DNA from: Pedobacter jeongneungensis | Lineage (GTDB): Bacteria; Bacteroidota; Bacteroidia; Sphingobacteriales; Sphingobacteriaceae | Direction: 5' to 3' | DNA length: 64,000 bases | Assembly: GCF_000633455.1 (NCBI RefSeq) | Contig: NZ_AYMG01000006.1 | Span: forward strand, 62,001 to 126,000 | Part shown: one piece after another, positions 8,397-16,708 of the stretch | How positions within the stretch are numbered: the stretch's first letter is position 1 | Layout: every line of letters starts with the position of its first letter | Program-made: the position numbers and the translations under genes | Notes under the pieces: model-generated | The model's input: only the letters and a program-made list of their open reading frames with translations | What the model was told of the DNA's origin: nothing | The model's database searches: none

Positions 8397-8930
8397 CTAT
8401 TGTATTGAAGGATAATAATATTGTTTAACGTAAATGGTATCATAAGGTACATCAGATGATCCTATTGCAGATAATACAATCTTCGATTCTAACAACCATT
8501 TTTCAGGTTCGGCATTATTTTTAGCCACCTTTATTCCTTTAACCGTTCCTTTTAACGCTTTAAGTTCGATACCAAAACATGTAGGACAGCCAGAGACGAA
8601 TTTTACCTTACCGGCCTGCACATCTGCATCGTTCAATAAAAATTTATCGCCGGTCATAGGGGCCTGAAAGTACATCCAGCTTGTTGTATAATTCCCTGCA
8701 TTCCTGGCCCAAAAAATCCGGTGCTCCCCAACTGTTGTATTTAGCCAGTTACCATCCATCGAAGCATTATTTGCATACTGAAAGTGACATGTTGTACCAA
8801 CCGGACAAGCGGTTAAATTTTGATCTTCAATTGTAAAATCCATCGGATCTTCAACCTTTTTTTTACAGCTGGATAAAGCTGCAAATACAATTAAAAGAAT
8901 AGCGGTTGTTTTGAAAGCGTTTTTCATCAT
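8397..8930 (-). CDS. Orphan SPII lipoprotein with paired cysteines; candidate phosphate-starvation gene
   Basis: 177-residue predicted lipoprotein. The signal peptide ends in the lipobox LSSCKKK, so the mature protein starts at about Cys22 and probably reaches the outer membrane. The mature part holds two further cysteine pairs, CPVGTTC and GCPTC, which could form disulfides or bind a metal. No family recognised. The striking point is its promoter: it carries the same 16-mer (TTAACATAAACTTAAT) as the TonB receptor gene at 16588, at a similar distance. It is divergent from the HAD phosphatase gene. Start may be the first ATG (8930) or the next codon, also ATG. Confidence 0.75.
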   Translation of the reverse strand: MMKNAFKTTAILLIVFAALSSCKKKVEDPMDFTIEDQNLTACPVGTTCHFQYANNASMDGNWLNTTVGEHRIFWARNAGNYTTSWMYFQAPMTGDKFLLNDADVQAGKVKFVSGCPTCFGIELKALKGTVKGIKVAKNNAEPEKWLLESKIVLSAIGSSDVPYDTIYVKQYYYPSIQ

Positions 8931-8964
8931 TTAGTTTTTGTAAAGGATACGATGTAAAATAGGG

Positions 8965-8998
8965 TAACGCTACAGCCGGTATATTAAGTTTATGTTAA
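8965..8998 (-). promoter_or_regulatory. Pho-box-like operator and -7 element of the orphan lipoprotein gene
   Basis: Minus strand: TTAACA (8998-8993), 5 bases, TTAATA (8987-8982), 9 bases, then TAGCGTTA (8972-8965), a loose match to TAnnTTTG. No TTG is present at -33, where the boxes sit instead; this fits an activator-dependent promoter. The first 16 bases are identical to those upstream of the TonB receptor gene. Function is inferred. Confidence 0.5.
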
Positions 8999-9058
8999 AT
9001 AAAACAAGCCATGGAAAGCGGCAGAATTATCCAATTTTGAAAGTTCAAAAACTATAAT

Positions 9059-9092
9059 TTAACGTTGATTGAACAAGAAAACATTAAGTTTG
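9059..9092 (+). promoter_or_regulatory. Promoter of the HAD phosphatase gene with Pho-box-like repeat
   Basis: Plus strand: TTAACG (9059-9064), 5 bases, TGAACA (9070-9075), 9 bases, TAAGTTTG (9085-9092), a perfect TAnnTTTG -7 element. A TTG at 9065-9067 is 17 bases before the -7 element. Spacing of the two half-sites and the -7 matches the other phosphatase-region promoters, although the second half-site deviates by one base. Confidence 0.5.
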
Positions 9093-9120
9093 CATATAAG
9101 CAGATTAAATCTACAAAAAC

Positions 9121-9900
9121 ATGAAACAAGGACTATTAATAGATATGGATGGGGTGATTTATAGTGGAGAGGCACTCATAACCGGAGCAGATAAATTTAT
9201 TAAAAACTTAATCGACGAAGAGATTCCCTTTGCATTTATGACCAACAATAGTCAGCGAACCCCTTTAGAGGTAGTACGCAAATTAAAAGGATTGGGAATA
9301 AAAGTTGAAGAAAGCCATGTGTATACGAGTGCGATGGCTACGGCTAAATTTCTTTCGGATCAAAGCCCCAAAGGCACCGCTTATGTATTGGGAGAAGGCG
9401 GTTTATTGAGCAGTTTGCACGATCATGGCATTACACTGGTAAATACCGACCCTGAGTTTGTGGTATTGGGCGAAGGAAGAAATTTTACGCTCGAAATGGT
9501 TCAGCGGGCGGTAGATATGATCCTTGCAGGGGCAAAATTTATTACCACCAACAGGGATCCCTCGCCTAAAAAACCAGGATGGAATAATTTAGGAATTGCC
9601 GCCACTACAGCGATGATTGAAGAAGCCACCGGCAGAAAAGCTTTTGTTACGGGTAAACCAAGTCCGGTGATGATGCGCTCTGCACGTAAATTTTTAGGAT
9701 TGGAAACCAGCGAAACCACCGTTATCGGCGATACGATGGAAACCGACATTCAGGGTGGTGTGCAAATGGGCTATAAAACAATCTTGGTACTTTCGGGCAT
9801 ATCGAGCAAAGATACTTTAGGCCATTACGCTTTTAAACCTGATATGATTGCCAGCTCTGTTGATGAAATTAAGTTTCCTTTAACCTGGTGGGAGGCTTGA
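9121..9900 (+). CDS. HAD-superfamily sugar or phosphoglycolate-type phosphatase, NagD-like (HAD-IIA)
   Basis: 259-residue cytoplasmic phosphatase. HAD motif I is DMDGV (nucleophile Asp8, acid/base Asp10), motif II TNNSQ (41-45), motif III the GKPSP region (178-182, Lys179) and motif IV GDTMETD (203-209). The cap between motifs II and III is the C2 type of the NagD/AraL/PGP group. These act on small phosphorylated metabolites; the substrate varies. Its promoter carries a Pho-box-like repeat and it faces the alkaline phosphatase operon, so a role in phosphate salvage is plausible but inferred. Confidence 0.88.
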   Translation: MKQGLLIDMDGVIYSGEALITGADKFIKNLIDEEIPFAFMTNNSQRTPLEVVRKLKGLGIKVEESHVYTSAMATAKFLSDQSPKGTAYVLGEGGLLSSLHDHGITLVNTDPEFVVLGEGRNFTLEMVQRAVDMILAGAKFITTNRDPSPKKPGWNNLGIAATTAMIEEATGRKAFVTGKPSPVMMRSARKFLGLETSETTVIGDTMETDIQGGVQMGYKTILVLSGISSKDTLGHYAFKPDMIASSVDEIKFPLTWWEA

Positions 9901-9956
9901 ATTTAGTCTTAAGTCCGGAGTCTTTAGTCCTTAGTCTAAGATCGCAAAATGAGCAG

Positions 9957-10077
9957 TCAGATGGTAACATGACAGTGATAAAATGTGCTGTCAGATGTTA
10001 CCATCTGATATTTAGAAATATTTATAATATCTACAATTTATAGATTTAAAGCAGTGTCAGATAGGAATATCTGACAC
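9957..10077. terminator. Hairpin cluster between convergent genes, probable bidirectional terminator and dispersed palindrome
   Basis: Between the convergent HAD and alkaline phosphatase genes. TCAGATGGTAACAT (9957-9970) pairs over 14 bases with ATGTTACCATCTGA (9995-10008). The right arm itself contains the shorter hairpin CAGATG-TTAC-CATCTG. A second hairpin, GTGTCAGATA (10054-10063), loop GGAA, TATCTGACAC (10068-10077), is perfect over 10 bases. The same TGTCAGATG palindrome occurs in the 60-62 kb array and at 62501. Flanking 9905-9945 is an AGTCCGGAGTC-type low-complexity tract. Confidence 0.6.
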
Positions 10078-10121
10078 CACGCGAGAATATCGTATGAACA
10101 AATAACTAACGAACCAATGAA

Positions 10122-11525
10122 CTATTTCCCTACCAAAAAATGTTCTGGCATTTCGGCGGCTCTTAACATGAAGTTGTGCAGTTCGTAATTTTTAACGAAA
10201 GGTTTTAACTGTTCCGATCCGGGGCCGAATATGGTTAATTCTACATAATCTCCGGTGTGGTTCATTCCTGCCCATTGTACATCGGTGTATTTACCTAAAA
10301 TCTTGCCATATTCATAAAAAGGAAGATTGGCTTCGTTATATAACTGACCGGGAACAATATCTTTAAAATGGCTTAGCAGCGATTTAACATCGTCGCTCTT
10401 CATCTCAATACCCTGATTTTCTTTAATCATTTCCATAATCTTCTGCTCACTGAACGATTGGTTCAATTGTGCAAGTAACCAGGTACTGCTATGCTTAAAA
10501 CGTTGAAGACTATCGAATTTTCTATTGGCTTCGTCTGCATAAAACAAACCCGGATTCGAATTTCCATGGTCGGTGGTGATAATCACTAAAGTTTCGCCAT
10601 CTTTTTCGGCAAATTCGATTACTTTACCCACTGCTTCATCAAAAGCCAGCTGATCGAAAATCAATCCACCCAAATCGTTTGAGTGGGCTGCCCAATCTAC
10701 CTTCCCACCTTCAACCTGAAGGGCAAAACCATCTTTATGGTCTTTCATTAACTCAATGGCTTTCATGGTCATTTCGGCCAATGATGGCACTGTTTTCTGC
10801 AGTTCAGCATCGTGCATGCGATCTACTTCATAAGGTAGTCCGTCTTCTGCAAACAGACCTAAAACAGGCTTCGATTTATCTAAAGCCAGCATTTCGTTCC
10901 TGTTTTCGGCCACCATATAGCCTTGGGTCAGGAATTTTGGAATCAGGTTCCCTCCTGCTCTGTGCTCCCCGAAATATTTACTACCACCACCCATCATCAC
11001 GTCGAATTTTAGGCCAAGGTAAATTTCGGCGATAATGTCCTGTCCACCACGGTTATCAATATTCACACAAAATCCTGCCGGCGTAGCATGTGTAATCGGA
11101 ACGGTGGTTACACAACCTACCTTCTTGCCTTTTTCTTTAAATTTCTGAAGGATTGGCTGAGGTTTTTCACCATTCATCCCAACATTTAAAGAACCGTTTT
11201 TAACACGCATCCCTCCACCCCATGAAGAACTTGCGGCTGCAGAATCGGTAACCATCGAACTTGCCGAAGCGGTATCCATCAAAGCGCGAACAGCTTTGTT
11301 ATCGCGGTATAAGCCCAACCATTTGCTGCTCCGTCCATAGGCACGGTTGGCATAAAGATCAGCCATGTTTAAAGTACCTGTACTCATTCCATCGCTCACC
11401 ATCATAATGATGTTTTTTGCTTTCTTTGTACCGCCAACCGGAGCGGCCATTACATCTTTTAACCCAACGAGTGGTACACTTAAGCCGGCTAATAAGCCAC
11501 CTTTTAATAAAAATCTTCTATTCAT
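10122..11525 (-). CDS. Alkaline phosphatase, Tat-exported
   Basis: 467 residues from the ATG at 11525; an upstream in-frame TTG at 11540 would add five residues in front of the export signal, so I reject it. The N-terminus MNRRFLLKGGLLAGLS is a twin-arginine signal. The mature enzyme has the alkaline phosphatase fold: metal ligand Asp45 in MMVSDG, nucleophile Ser95 in VTDSAAAS, and later TTDHGNSN and NHTGD supplying Zn ligands. It releases phosphate from monoesters in the periplasm. The gene follows a small secreted-protein gene after 23 bases and converges on the HAD phosphatase, all near a TonB receptor and a phytase-like enzyme, consistent with phosphate scavenging. Confidence 0.92.
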   Translation of the reverse strand: MNRRFLLKGGLLAGLSVPLVGLKDVMAAPVGGTKKAKNIIMMVSDGMSTGTLNMADLYANRAYGRSSKWLGLYRDNKAVRALMDTASASSMVTDSAAASSSWGGGMRVKNGSLNVGMNGEKPQPILQKFKEKGKKVGCVTTVPITHATPAGFCVNIDNRGGQDIIAEIYLGLKFDVMMGGGSKYFGEHRAGGNLIPKFLTQGYMVAENRNEMLALDKSKPVLGLFAEDGLPYEVDRMHDAELQKTVPSLAEMTMKAIELMKDHKDGFALQVEGGKVDWAAHSNDLGGLIFDQLAFDEAVGKVIEFAEKDGETLVIITTDHGNSNPGLFYADEANRKFDSLQRFKHSSTWLLAQLNQSFSEQKIMEMIKENQGIEMKSDDVKSLLSHFKDIVPGQLYNEANLPFYEYGKILGKYTDVQWAGMNHTGDYVELTIFGPGSEQLKPFVKNYELHNFMLRAAEMPEHFLVGK

Positions 11526-11548
11526 ATTTTGATAAAGCAATAATGCTT

Positions 11549-11806
11549 TTATTTATTATCTGTAATTATGGGATTGGATTTAACAGCACTTTTCGCTGTA
11601 AAACCCAAATGCTTTTGAGCGGGTACATTGTCTACTTTAGAAAGTAGCGCAGAATCAGGGTGTATGGTTTCTTCATGCACCAGAGAACTGGCTTTATCCT
11701 GTTGATGTGTTTCAGTTCCAACGGCAACACGAGGCTCATTACTGCGGGTAAGCAATGCAATTGCCGGTATAACCATTAAAAGACCTACGCATGAAACCAA
11801 TCTCAT
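11549..11806 (-). CDS. Small exported or membrane-anchored protein of 85 residues, unknown
   Basis: Starts at the ATG ending at 11806. The first 22 residues (MRLVSCVGLLMVIPAIALLT) are hydrophobic, either a signal peptide or an N-terminal anchor; the rest is polar and probably disordered. No family recognised. It lies 23 bases upstream of the alkaline phosphatase gene on the same strand and shares its promoter, so it may be co-expressed. Real but unassigned; it could be a small anchor or just a leader gene. Confidence 0.5.
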   Translation of the reverse strand: MRLVSCVGLLMVIPAIALLTRSNEPRVAVGTETHQQDKASSLVHEETIHPDSALLSKVDNVPAQKHLGFTAKSAVKSNPIITDNK

Positions 11807-11871
11807 ATCATTTAGCTTAATTATTCACCTCAGGATTATCTATCAGGAGCCTGATCCTGATATTCTATTTA

Positions 11872-11894
11872 CAAAGATGAAATGAAGCTATTAA
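11872..11894 (-). promoter_or_regulatory. Predicted promoter of the alkaline phosphatase operon with one Pho-like half-site
   Basis: Minus strand: TTAATA (11894-11889), 9 bases, CATCTTTG (11879-11872), one base from TAnnTTTG. The half-site and its 9-base spacing equal those of the lipoprotein and phytase promoters, but the distal TTAACN half-site is missing. Confidence 0.35.
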
Positions 11895-12316
11895 CTAGAT
11901 GAGGAGATAGGGTTATGAAATAGTTAAATAAGGCCTGTAGTTTTAATTGAATATTAAGGGATGGGGTTAAAATGGGAATAACAAGTCGAAAAGGTTTTCA
12001 TTATTAGCTTTAATCTATTGCATAAAATCAATATAAACGCAGAAAATTTTCAGGAAATGATACTTCTAGAGAGATCGTCATTGCGAAGCCAATTCTTCAT
12101 TGGATGAAGCAATCTTGATAGCAAGGTCCTCAAGTATGAAAGATTGCTTCCCCGAGAAATCGGGGCAGGCTGTCGTTCCTCCTCGCAATGACGACCCTTT
12201 TTATTTAAATACCGAATAGTAACGGAGTTCAATGCTTTTGAATGTTCGAAGATTTCACTTTAGCAAAATCTATATTCAAAAAGCCTTCCATGTTTTCAGT
12301 GTCTCCGTGGCAAAAA
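11895..12316. repeat. Intergenic region with family A palindromic element at 12076-12193
   Basis: No gene seen. 12076-12193 is a family A element: outer arms CGTCATTGCGAAG and CTCGCAATGACG, inner arms GAAGCAATCTT and AAGATTGCTTC, and an internal short hairpin CCCCGA-GAAA-TCGGGG. 12285-12315 resembles the GTGTCTCCGTGGCAAA sequences found in other gaps and in the 60-62 kb array. Confidence 0.7.
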
Positions 12317-12349
12317 CAAACAAAAAGGTCTTAGCGGGATGCTAAGACC
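12317..12349 (-). terminator. Rho-independent terminator after the beta-helix lipoprotein gene
   Basis: GGTCTTAGC (12327-12335) and GCTAAGACC (12341-12349) form a 9-base stem with a 5-base loop. Read on the minus strand the stem is followed by TTTTTGTTTGTTTTTG. It lies 26 bases past the stop codon of the lipoprotein gene: a classic terminator closing the TonB receptor operon. Confidence 0.85.
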
Positions 12350-12375
12350 AGTAAGTAGTTTAGTTTATCTAAGAA

Positions 12376-13764
12376 TTAGTGCTGGTTTCCTGTTCCATCG
12401 GTTTGGTAAGCACCAATATCATTTCCCGGAGGGGTGATAATAGCACCAAAGTTACCTGTGGTTTTTACAACGGCCATTGGCGTAAAATCTGTTTTGGCTT
12501 TATTACGTCCGGGAGAACTGGTTTGCAAACCGAAATTTGATGTTCCCACCGTGGTAATGTAAGCTGGCATTGAGGCTGCCGCTATCGGTCCGGGGTTTGT
12601 GGTATAATCGTATTGATCTGCATTATAACTAAAAAACAATGGGTTTTTATCTTTTGCTGTAGCGCTTTTAATATCTGCTGATTGAGCTTTAGCGACACCA
12701 TCGCTGGCTAAAAACTGGGCCAATATACCCGATGTGCTTCCATAATAATATTGGTTATTGTATTTAATATTTACCAGATCGGCATCGGTTGTCATCCTTA
12801 ATCCAAAACGGCAGTTCGAGATCAGGTTATTATAAATTAAACCCCTTGCACCTTGCTCGTAATTGATTGATCCTCCACGACCGGTTTTAGTTTGACGAAA
12901 ACCACAATTGGTCATGGTATTGTTGTACATGTTCACATTACACTGAATGGTTGTACCACCAGAATTTGAAGCTTTAAGCGCATTGGTTGCCGAACCAATT
13001 AACATGTTATAGGCTAAATCGCCCACAGTTCCGCTTTTCATGTTAAAACATTCGCCACCAGCCCTTCCACAAAGCTCGAAGGTATTTCTCATGATCGAAA
13101 TTTTACCACCAACCGTTCTGATTCCGTCATCTGCACTGCCAAAAATCCAGCTGTCTTCTAAAATAAAATCCTTTTCGATATTGGCGAAATAAATGGCATA
13201 ACGGGCATCACCATCTTTATATATAGATGCATCGTTACCGTAAGATGCTGCACCTGCGAACTCGATGTGCGTCCATTTGATAATCACATCACCACCTTTT
13301 GGGTTTGGTTTTGCAGTTGTAACAGGTGCCGGACTAGCTAGAATACCACCCCAGGAACCTTTAAATACATTATCGTATTTTGCTGCGCTGGCTTCGGTAT
13401 GGTAGGTTGCCGCATTTTGTACCGTGATATAATTTGGTTTTTCTTTGGTACCTAAACTGATCAAAGTACCATGAACGGTAATTTGAGGTGCTTTATCTTT
13501 GGTACCATCTCCTACAGCGATTAAGGTAACTCCGCTTTGCATCAATAAAGTATCACCATCATTTACAGTAATGTCTTTATCAAAATAATAGGTTTTTCCG
13601 GCCTGCATGGTTCCTTTAATGCTTCCACCAGGAAGGTTTTCGGAAGTAATCAGGGATCCCGATTGTATTACCGGAACAGATAGTGTTAATAGTTCATCTT
13701 TATGACATGAAGCCAGTAAAATAACCAATCCGAAAACGGATAATGATTTTAGAATATTTTTCAT
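12376..13764 (-). CDS. Parallel beta-helix surface lipoprotein, partner of the TonB receptor
   Basis: 462 residues from the ATG at 13764; the frame is open further upstream but that part lies inside the receptor gene. Signal peptide with lipobox LLASCHKDE. The mature protein is rich in short turns with asparagine and glycine (NTFELCGRAGGECFNMKSG, YNNLISNCRFGLRM), the pattern of a right-handed parallel beta-helix, as in pectate-lyase-like and chondroitinase-B-like folds. No catalytic residues assigned. It starts 4 bases after the receptor stop codon and is tightly cotranscribed. It probably binds or processes the ligand of the receptor on the cell surface. Confidence 0.8.
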   Translation of the reverse strand: MKNILKSLSVFGLVILLASCHKDELLTLSVPVIQSGSLITSENLPGGSIKGTMQAGKTYYFDKDITVNDGDTLLMQSGVTLIAVGDGTKDKAPQITVHGTLISLGTKEKPNYITVQNAATYHTEASAAKYDNVFKGSWGGILASPAPVTTAKPNPKGGDVIIKWTHIEFAGAASYGNDASIYKDGDARYAIYFANIEKDFILEDSWIFGSADDGIRTVGGKISIMRNTFELCGRAGGECFNMKSGTVGDLAYNMLIGSATNALKASNSGGTTIQCNVNMYNNTMTNCGFRQTKTGRGGSINYEQGARGLIYNNLISNCRFGLRMTTDADLVNIKYNNQYYYGSTSGILAQFLASDGVAKAQSADIKSATAKDKNPLFFSYNADQYDYTTNPGPIAAASMPAYITTVGTSNFGLQTSSPGRNKAKTDFTPMAVVKTTGNFGAIITPPGNDIGAYQTDGTGNQH

Positions 13765-13768
13765 GATC

Positions 13769-16588
13769 TTATAATTTATAGCGTAAGCCCAATAAATAGA
13801 ATTGTTTATATTCATCTTTACGGATAAAAACATTTTCTCCAACAGTTTGATTAGCCACATCCTGATTAACCGTAGCAGTCGTTACCTGATATGGTCTTCT
13901 GATCTCCAGTTCGGAAGGGGTGTTTAACAGGTTGTTTACTTTTACATAAACCGAAAAGCTTTTCGATATTTTCTGTTCTGCTGAAAGATCTAAAGTAACG
14001 GTACCTTTTTGCCAGATATCGTTATCCAGATAAGGTGATACAGTGTAAATCCTTGCCCCTGTATAAACCGCTGCTAACTGTGCATCTAAACCTGAAACGG
14101 CATCTTTAAATAATAATGATAAATTACCGATGTGTTTAGATTGTCCTTGTAACGGACGGGTTTGTTCTTCGGTACGTTGTGTTAAAGAAGTTGTTGCTGC
14201 ATCCCTATATAAAACCGTTTTGGTTGTTGTAATTTTGGAATCGGTAAAGGTATAGTTGGCACGGAAACCAAATTTGCTGATGTATTTGGTAAAATCCATC
14301 TCAAAACCATAGTTAGACGCATTACCGAAATTTCCTGCGGTATAAAATATACTGGTAGCCTGGTTTACCAAAGCATATTCAATTGGGTTTTTAATGTCTT
14401 TATAAAACACACCCACCAATAACTGATCTAACTGTTTTGGAAAAAATTCATACCTCAGATCGTAATTATCAGAAGTAATCCTTTTCAAATTGGGATTGCC
14501 CAATTCCTGATAATCAGCATCAGGGTTACCACCTGTATGTGGAATTAACTCGTAAAATCCAGGACGGCTAATTGCTGAATAATAAGATAAACGTAAATTC
14601 TGTTTATCAGCCAAAGCATATTTAAAGTTTAAGCTTGGCAATAAATCAGCATATTTATTTGAACCAACTGCACCAACTGTTTGGTTTACATTGGCTGCAG
14701 TAACCCAATCTTGCCGGGTATTTTCGTAGCGTACACCGCCCAATGTTTGCAATTTGCCAAGGGTAAACTTAAACTGCGCATAACCTGCTGCAATTTTTTC
14801 ATTAAAGGTATAATTTAATGGGTTGTTTGGCGATCCGCCTACGGTTTGTACCCTAAAAGCATTGTTATTGATGTTGCCATCGTAAGCCTGTGTAGTATTT
14901 AAAATTGCTAAAGTATAATCGTCGTAATCGCTCGTCCTCTTTTTATCGCGGTACATTCCACCTACACTGAATTCTACTTTTGTATCGCCGATTTTTGGTT
15001 TGTAGATAAAATTCAGGTAACCGGTTTTATCTTCATCGGCATTTTTTGCCCATATATGCGACCTTGCTGCACCTGTTGAATTAAATAAAGCAGGATTTTG
15101 CGCTGAACCTATTTTATTCCCTGCAGCGTCCAATATAGCTGTCCGGCCGGTTACTATTGTTAAAGTAGCCTGATCAGGCTGATTTGCAGTTGCTTTTGCA
15201 TATACTGCAGACCAGTTCATTTCCAGGTGATCAGCCAGTTTATGCTCGCCATGTAAATTGGCACTAAAAATCTGTTGTACGGTTCGGGTGCTTCTGTAGG
15301 TATTGGTTACGCGACCTGTTCCTGCTCCAACCCTCCCCAAATTAAGGGTAGTATCACTTTGAAAACGGAATTCGTTTTGTGCCAGGTTCATGTAAGAAGC
15401 ATAAAGATCGATTTTGTTGGCTTTATTGAACTTATAATCGAACTTGGTATGTAAACCGGTACGTTCCTGCTGGATGCTGTATCTTCTGCTCTGCACACTT
15501 TTTAACGCAGGTTCGTTGGTAGAACGGTCTACGTCAGTATCGTAAAATACCGTGCTGGTTCCACGAAAAGTATTCTGATAACTCGCCGCCGCCAATGCAC
15601 CAAACTTTTTATTAGCAGAACGGCCGCCAATACTAAATCCAAAAACGGTGGATACAGGTGTATGTTTGGTTTCGTAATTAAAACCACCGTTAGAGAAATC
15701 TGAAATATTTGCAGAATAATTGTTCCCATTGGCAATGCGTGGCGATGAACTTGCACTTCCAGCATGATCAAAAGCAGTAAAGTTGTTTTTAATGGCAAAT
15801 GTTCCTGCTAAACCTATAGCCGCATTGGCACGGATGGTTAAACGATCAGGCGCATCCTTTAATACCAGATTAATCCCGCCACCAATGGCATCACCTTCTA
15901 AATTTGGGGTTAACGATTTATAAACCTCCATCCTGTCTACGATATCAGCGGGGAAGATATCCAATGGCACGTAACGGTTTTTATTATCAGGACTTGGGAT
16001 TTTTACACCATTAACCAGGGTATAGTTATAACGTTTATCCATACCGCGGATAATGGCATACTGGCCTTCGCCATTGTTGCTTCTTTCGATAGATACGCCT
16101 GAAACCCTTTGGGTAACATTGGCAATGGTTAAATCGGGAGAAATTTCGATCGCTCTGGCCGAAACTGCATTTAATACCTGATCGGATTTACGCTCGATGG
16201 AGCGCGATTTATAATCACTTCCTTCATCAGATTTGCCAGAAACTTTAACTTCATCCAGACTGCTCGATTTGCTCTCGATCTGAAGTGAAATAATTTTAGT
16301 TTCTCCGGCTTTAAGATCAAAATCCTTGTCTTCATCCTTATAGGCTACAAACTTGGCTTCCACCTCATATTTTCCGGCAGGAACGTTTTTGAAAACATAA
16401 CTTCCGTCAAGGCCGGTACTTACGGCAAGCTTAAAGGTTTTTTTTTCGTTTTTAAGCGTTACAGTAGCGCCTATTAAGGTTTCTTTTGAATCTTTATCGG
16501 TTACAATCCCCCGCACTGTACCATTGTTCTGGGCAAGTGCAACGAGGCATAAAATCACGTTAAAAAGTGTAAGTAAGAGTTTCTTCAT
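13769..16588 (-). CDS. TonB-dependent outer-membrane receptor (non-SusC type), putative organophosphate uptake
   Basis: 939 residues. Signal peptide (about 1-19, ending LVALAQ), then a carboxypeptidase-regulatory-like domain (about 22-110: GTVRGIVTDKDSKETLIGATV), the plug (about 125-260, with VNGVKIPSPD and GDAIGGGINLVLKDAPD) and a 22-strand barrel ending in the aromatic-rich FYLLGLRYKL. No SusD follows; instead a beta-helix lipoprotein does. Its promoter carries the Pho-box-like 16-mer and a phytase-like phosphatase lies just upstream on the same strand, so I infer uptake of a phosphorus-containing ligand. The ligand could equally be a metal chelate; family membership is certain, substrate is not. 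Confidence 0.92.
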   Translation of the reverse strand: MKKLLLTLFNVILCLVALAQNNGTVRGIVTDKDSKETLIGATVTLKNEKKTFKLAVSTGLDGSYVFKNVPAGKYEVEAKFVAYKDEDKDFDLKAGETKIISLQIESKSSSLDEVKVSGKSDEGSDYKSRSIERKSDQVLNAVSARAIEISPDLTIANVTQRVSGVSIERSNNGEGQYAIIRGMDKRYNYTLVNGVKIPSPDNKNRYVPLDIFPADIVDRMEVYKSLTPNLEGDAIGGGINLVLKDAPDRLTIRANAAIGLAGTFAIKNNFTAFDHAGSASSSPRIANGNNYSANISDFSNGGFNYETKHTPVSTVFGFSIGGRSANKKFGALAAASYQNTFRGTSTVFYDTDVDRSTNEPALKSVQSRRYSIQQERTGLHTKFDYKFNKANKIDLYASYMNLAQNEFRFQSDTTLNLGRVGAGTGRVTNTYRSTRTVQQIFSANLHGEHKLADHLEMNWSAVYAKATANQPDQATLTIVTGRTAILDAAGNKIGSAQNPALFNSTGAARSHIWAKNADEDKTGYLNFIYKPKIGDTKVEFSVGGMYRDKKRTSDYDDYTLAILNTTQAYDGNINNNAFRVQTVGGSPNNPLNYTFNEKIAAGYAQFKFTLGKLQTLGGVRYENTRQDWVTAANVNQTVGAVGSNKYADLLPSLNFKYALADKQNLRLSYYSAISRPGFYELIPHTGGNPDADYQELGNPNLKRITSDNYDLRYEFFPKQLDQLLVGVFYKDIKNPIEYALVNQATSIFYTAGNFGNASNYGFEMDFTKYISKFGFRANYTFTDSKITTTKTVLYRDAATTSLTQRTEEQTRPLQGQSKHIGNLSLLFKDAVSGLDAQLAAVYTGARIYTVSPYLDNDIWQKGTVTLDLSAEQKISKSFSVYVKVNNLLNTPSELEIRRPYQVTTATVNQDVANQTVGENVFIRKDEYKQFYLLGLRYKL

Positions 16589-16628
16589 ACAGGGGTTTTA
16601 TTTACCCGCAAAGGAACTCTTCGAACTT

Positions 16629-16664
16629 TAACACTAACACCTAAACAGATTAAGTTTATGTTAA
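16629..16664 (-). promoter_or_regulatory. Pho-box-like operator of the TonB receptor operon
   Basis: Minus strand: TTAACA (16664-16659), 5 bases, TTAATC (16653-16648), 11 bases, TAGTGTTA (16636-16629), a loose -7 element. The 16-mer TTAACATAAACTTAAT is identical to that upstream of the orphan lipoprotein gene. It lies 60-76 bases before the ATG at 16588. Its presence between the phytase and receptor genes means the receptor operon has its own promoter. Confidence 0.5.
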
Positions 16665-16708
16665 TTTTTTATGGTGATTTTATTAAGGAATCGGCACCCT
16701 GATTACGA

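Noticed and set aside
11549..11806. Idea that the 85-residue protein is an anti-sigma factor or toxin
   Set aside because: No matching motif and no sigma factor or antitoxin gene nearby; kept only as an unknown small protein.
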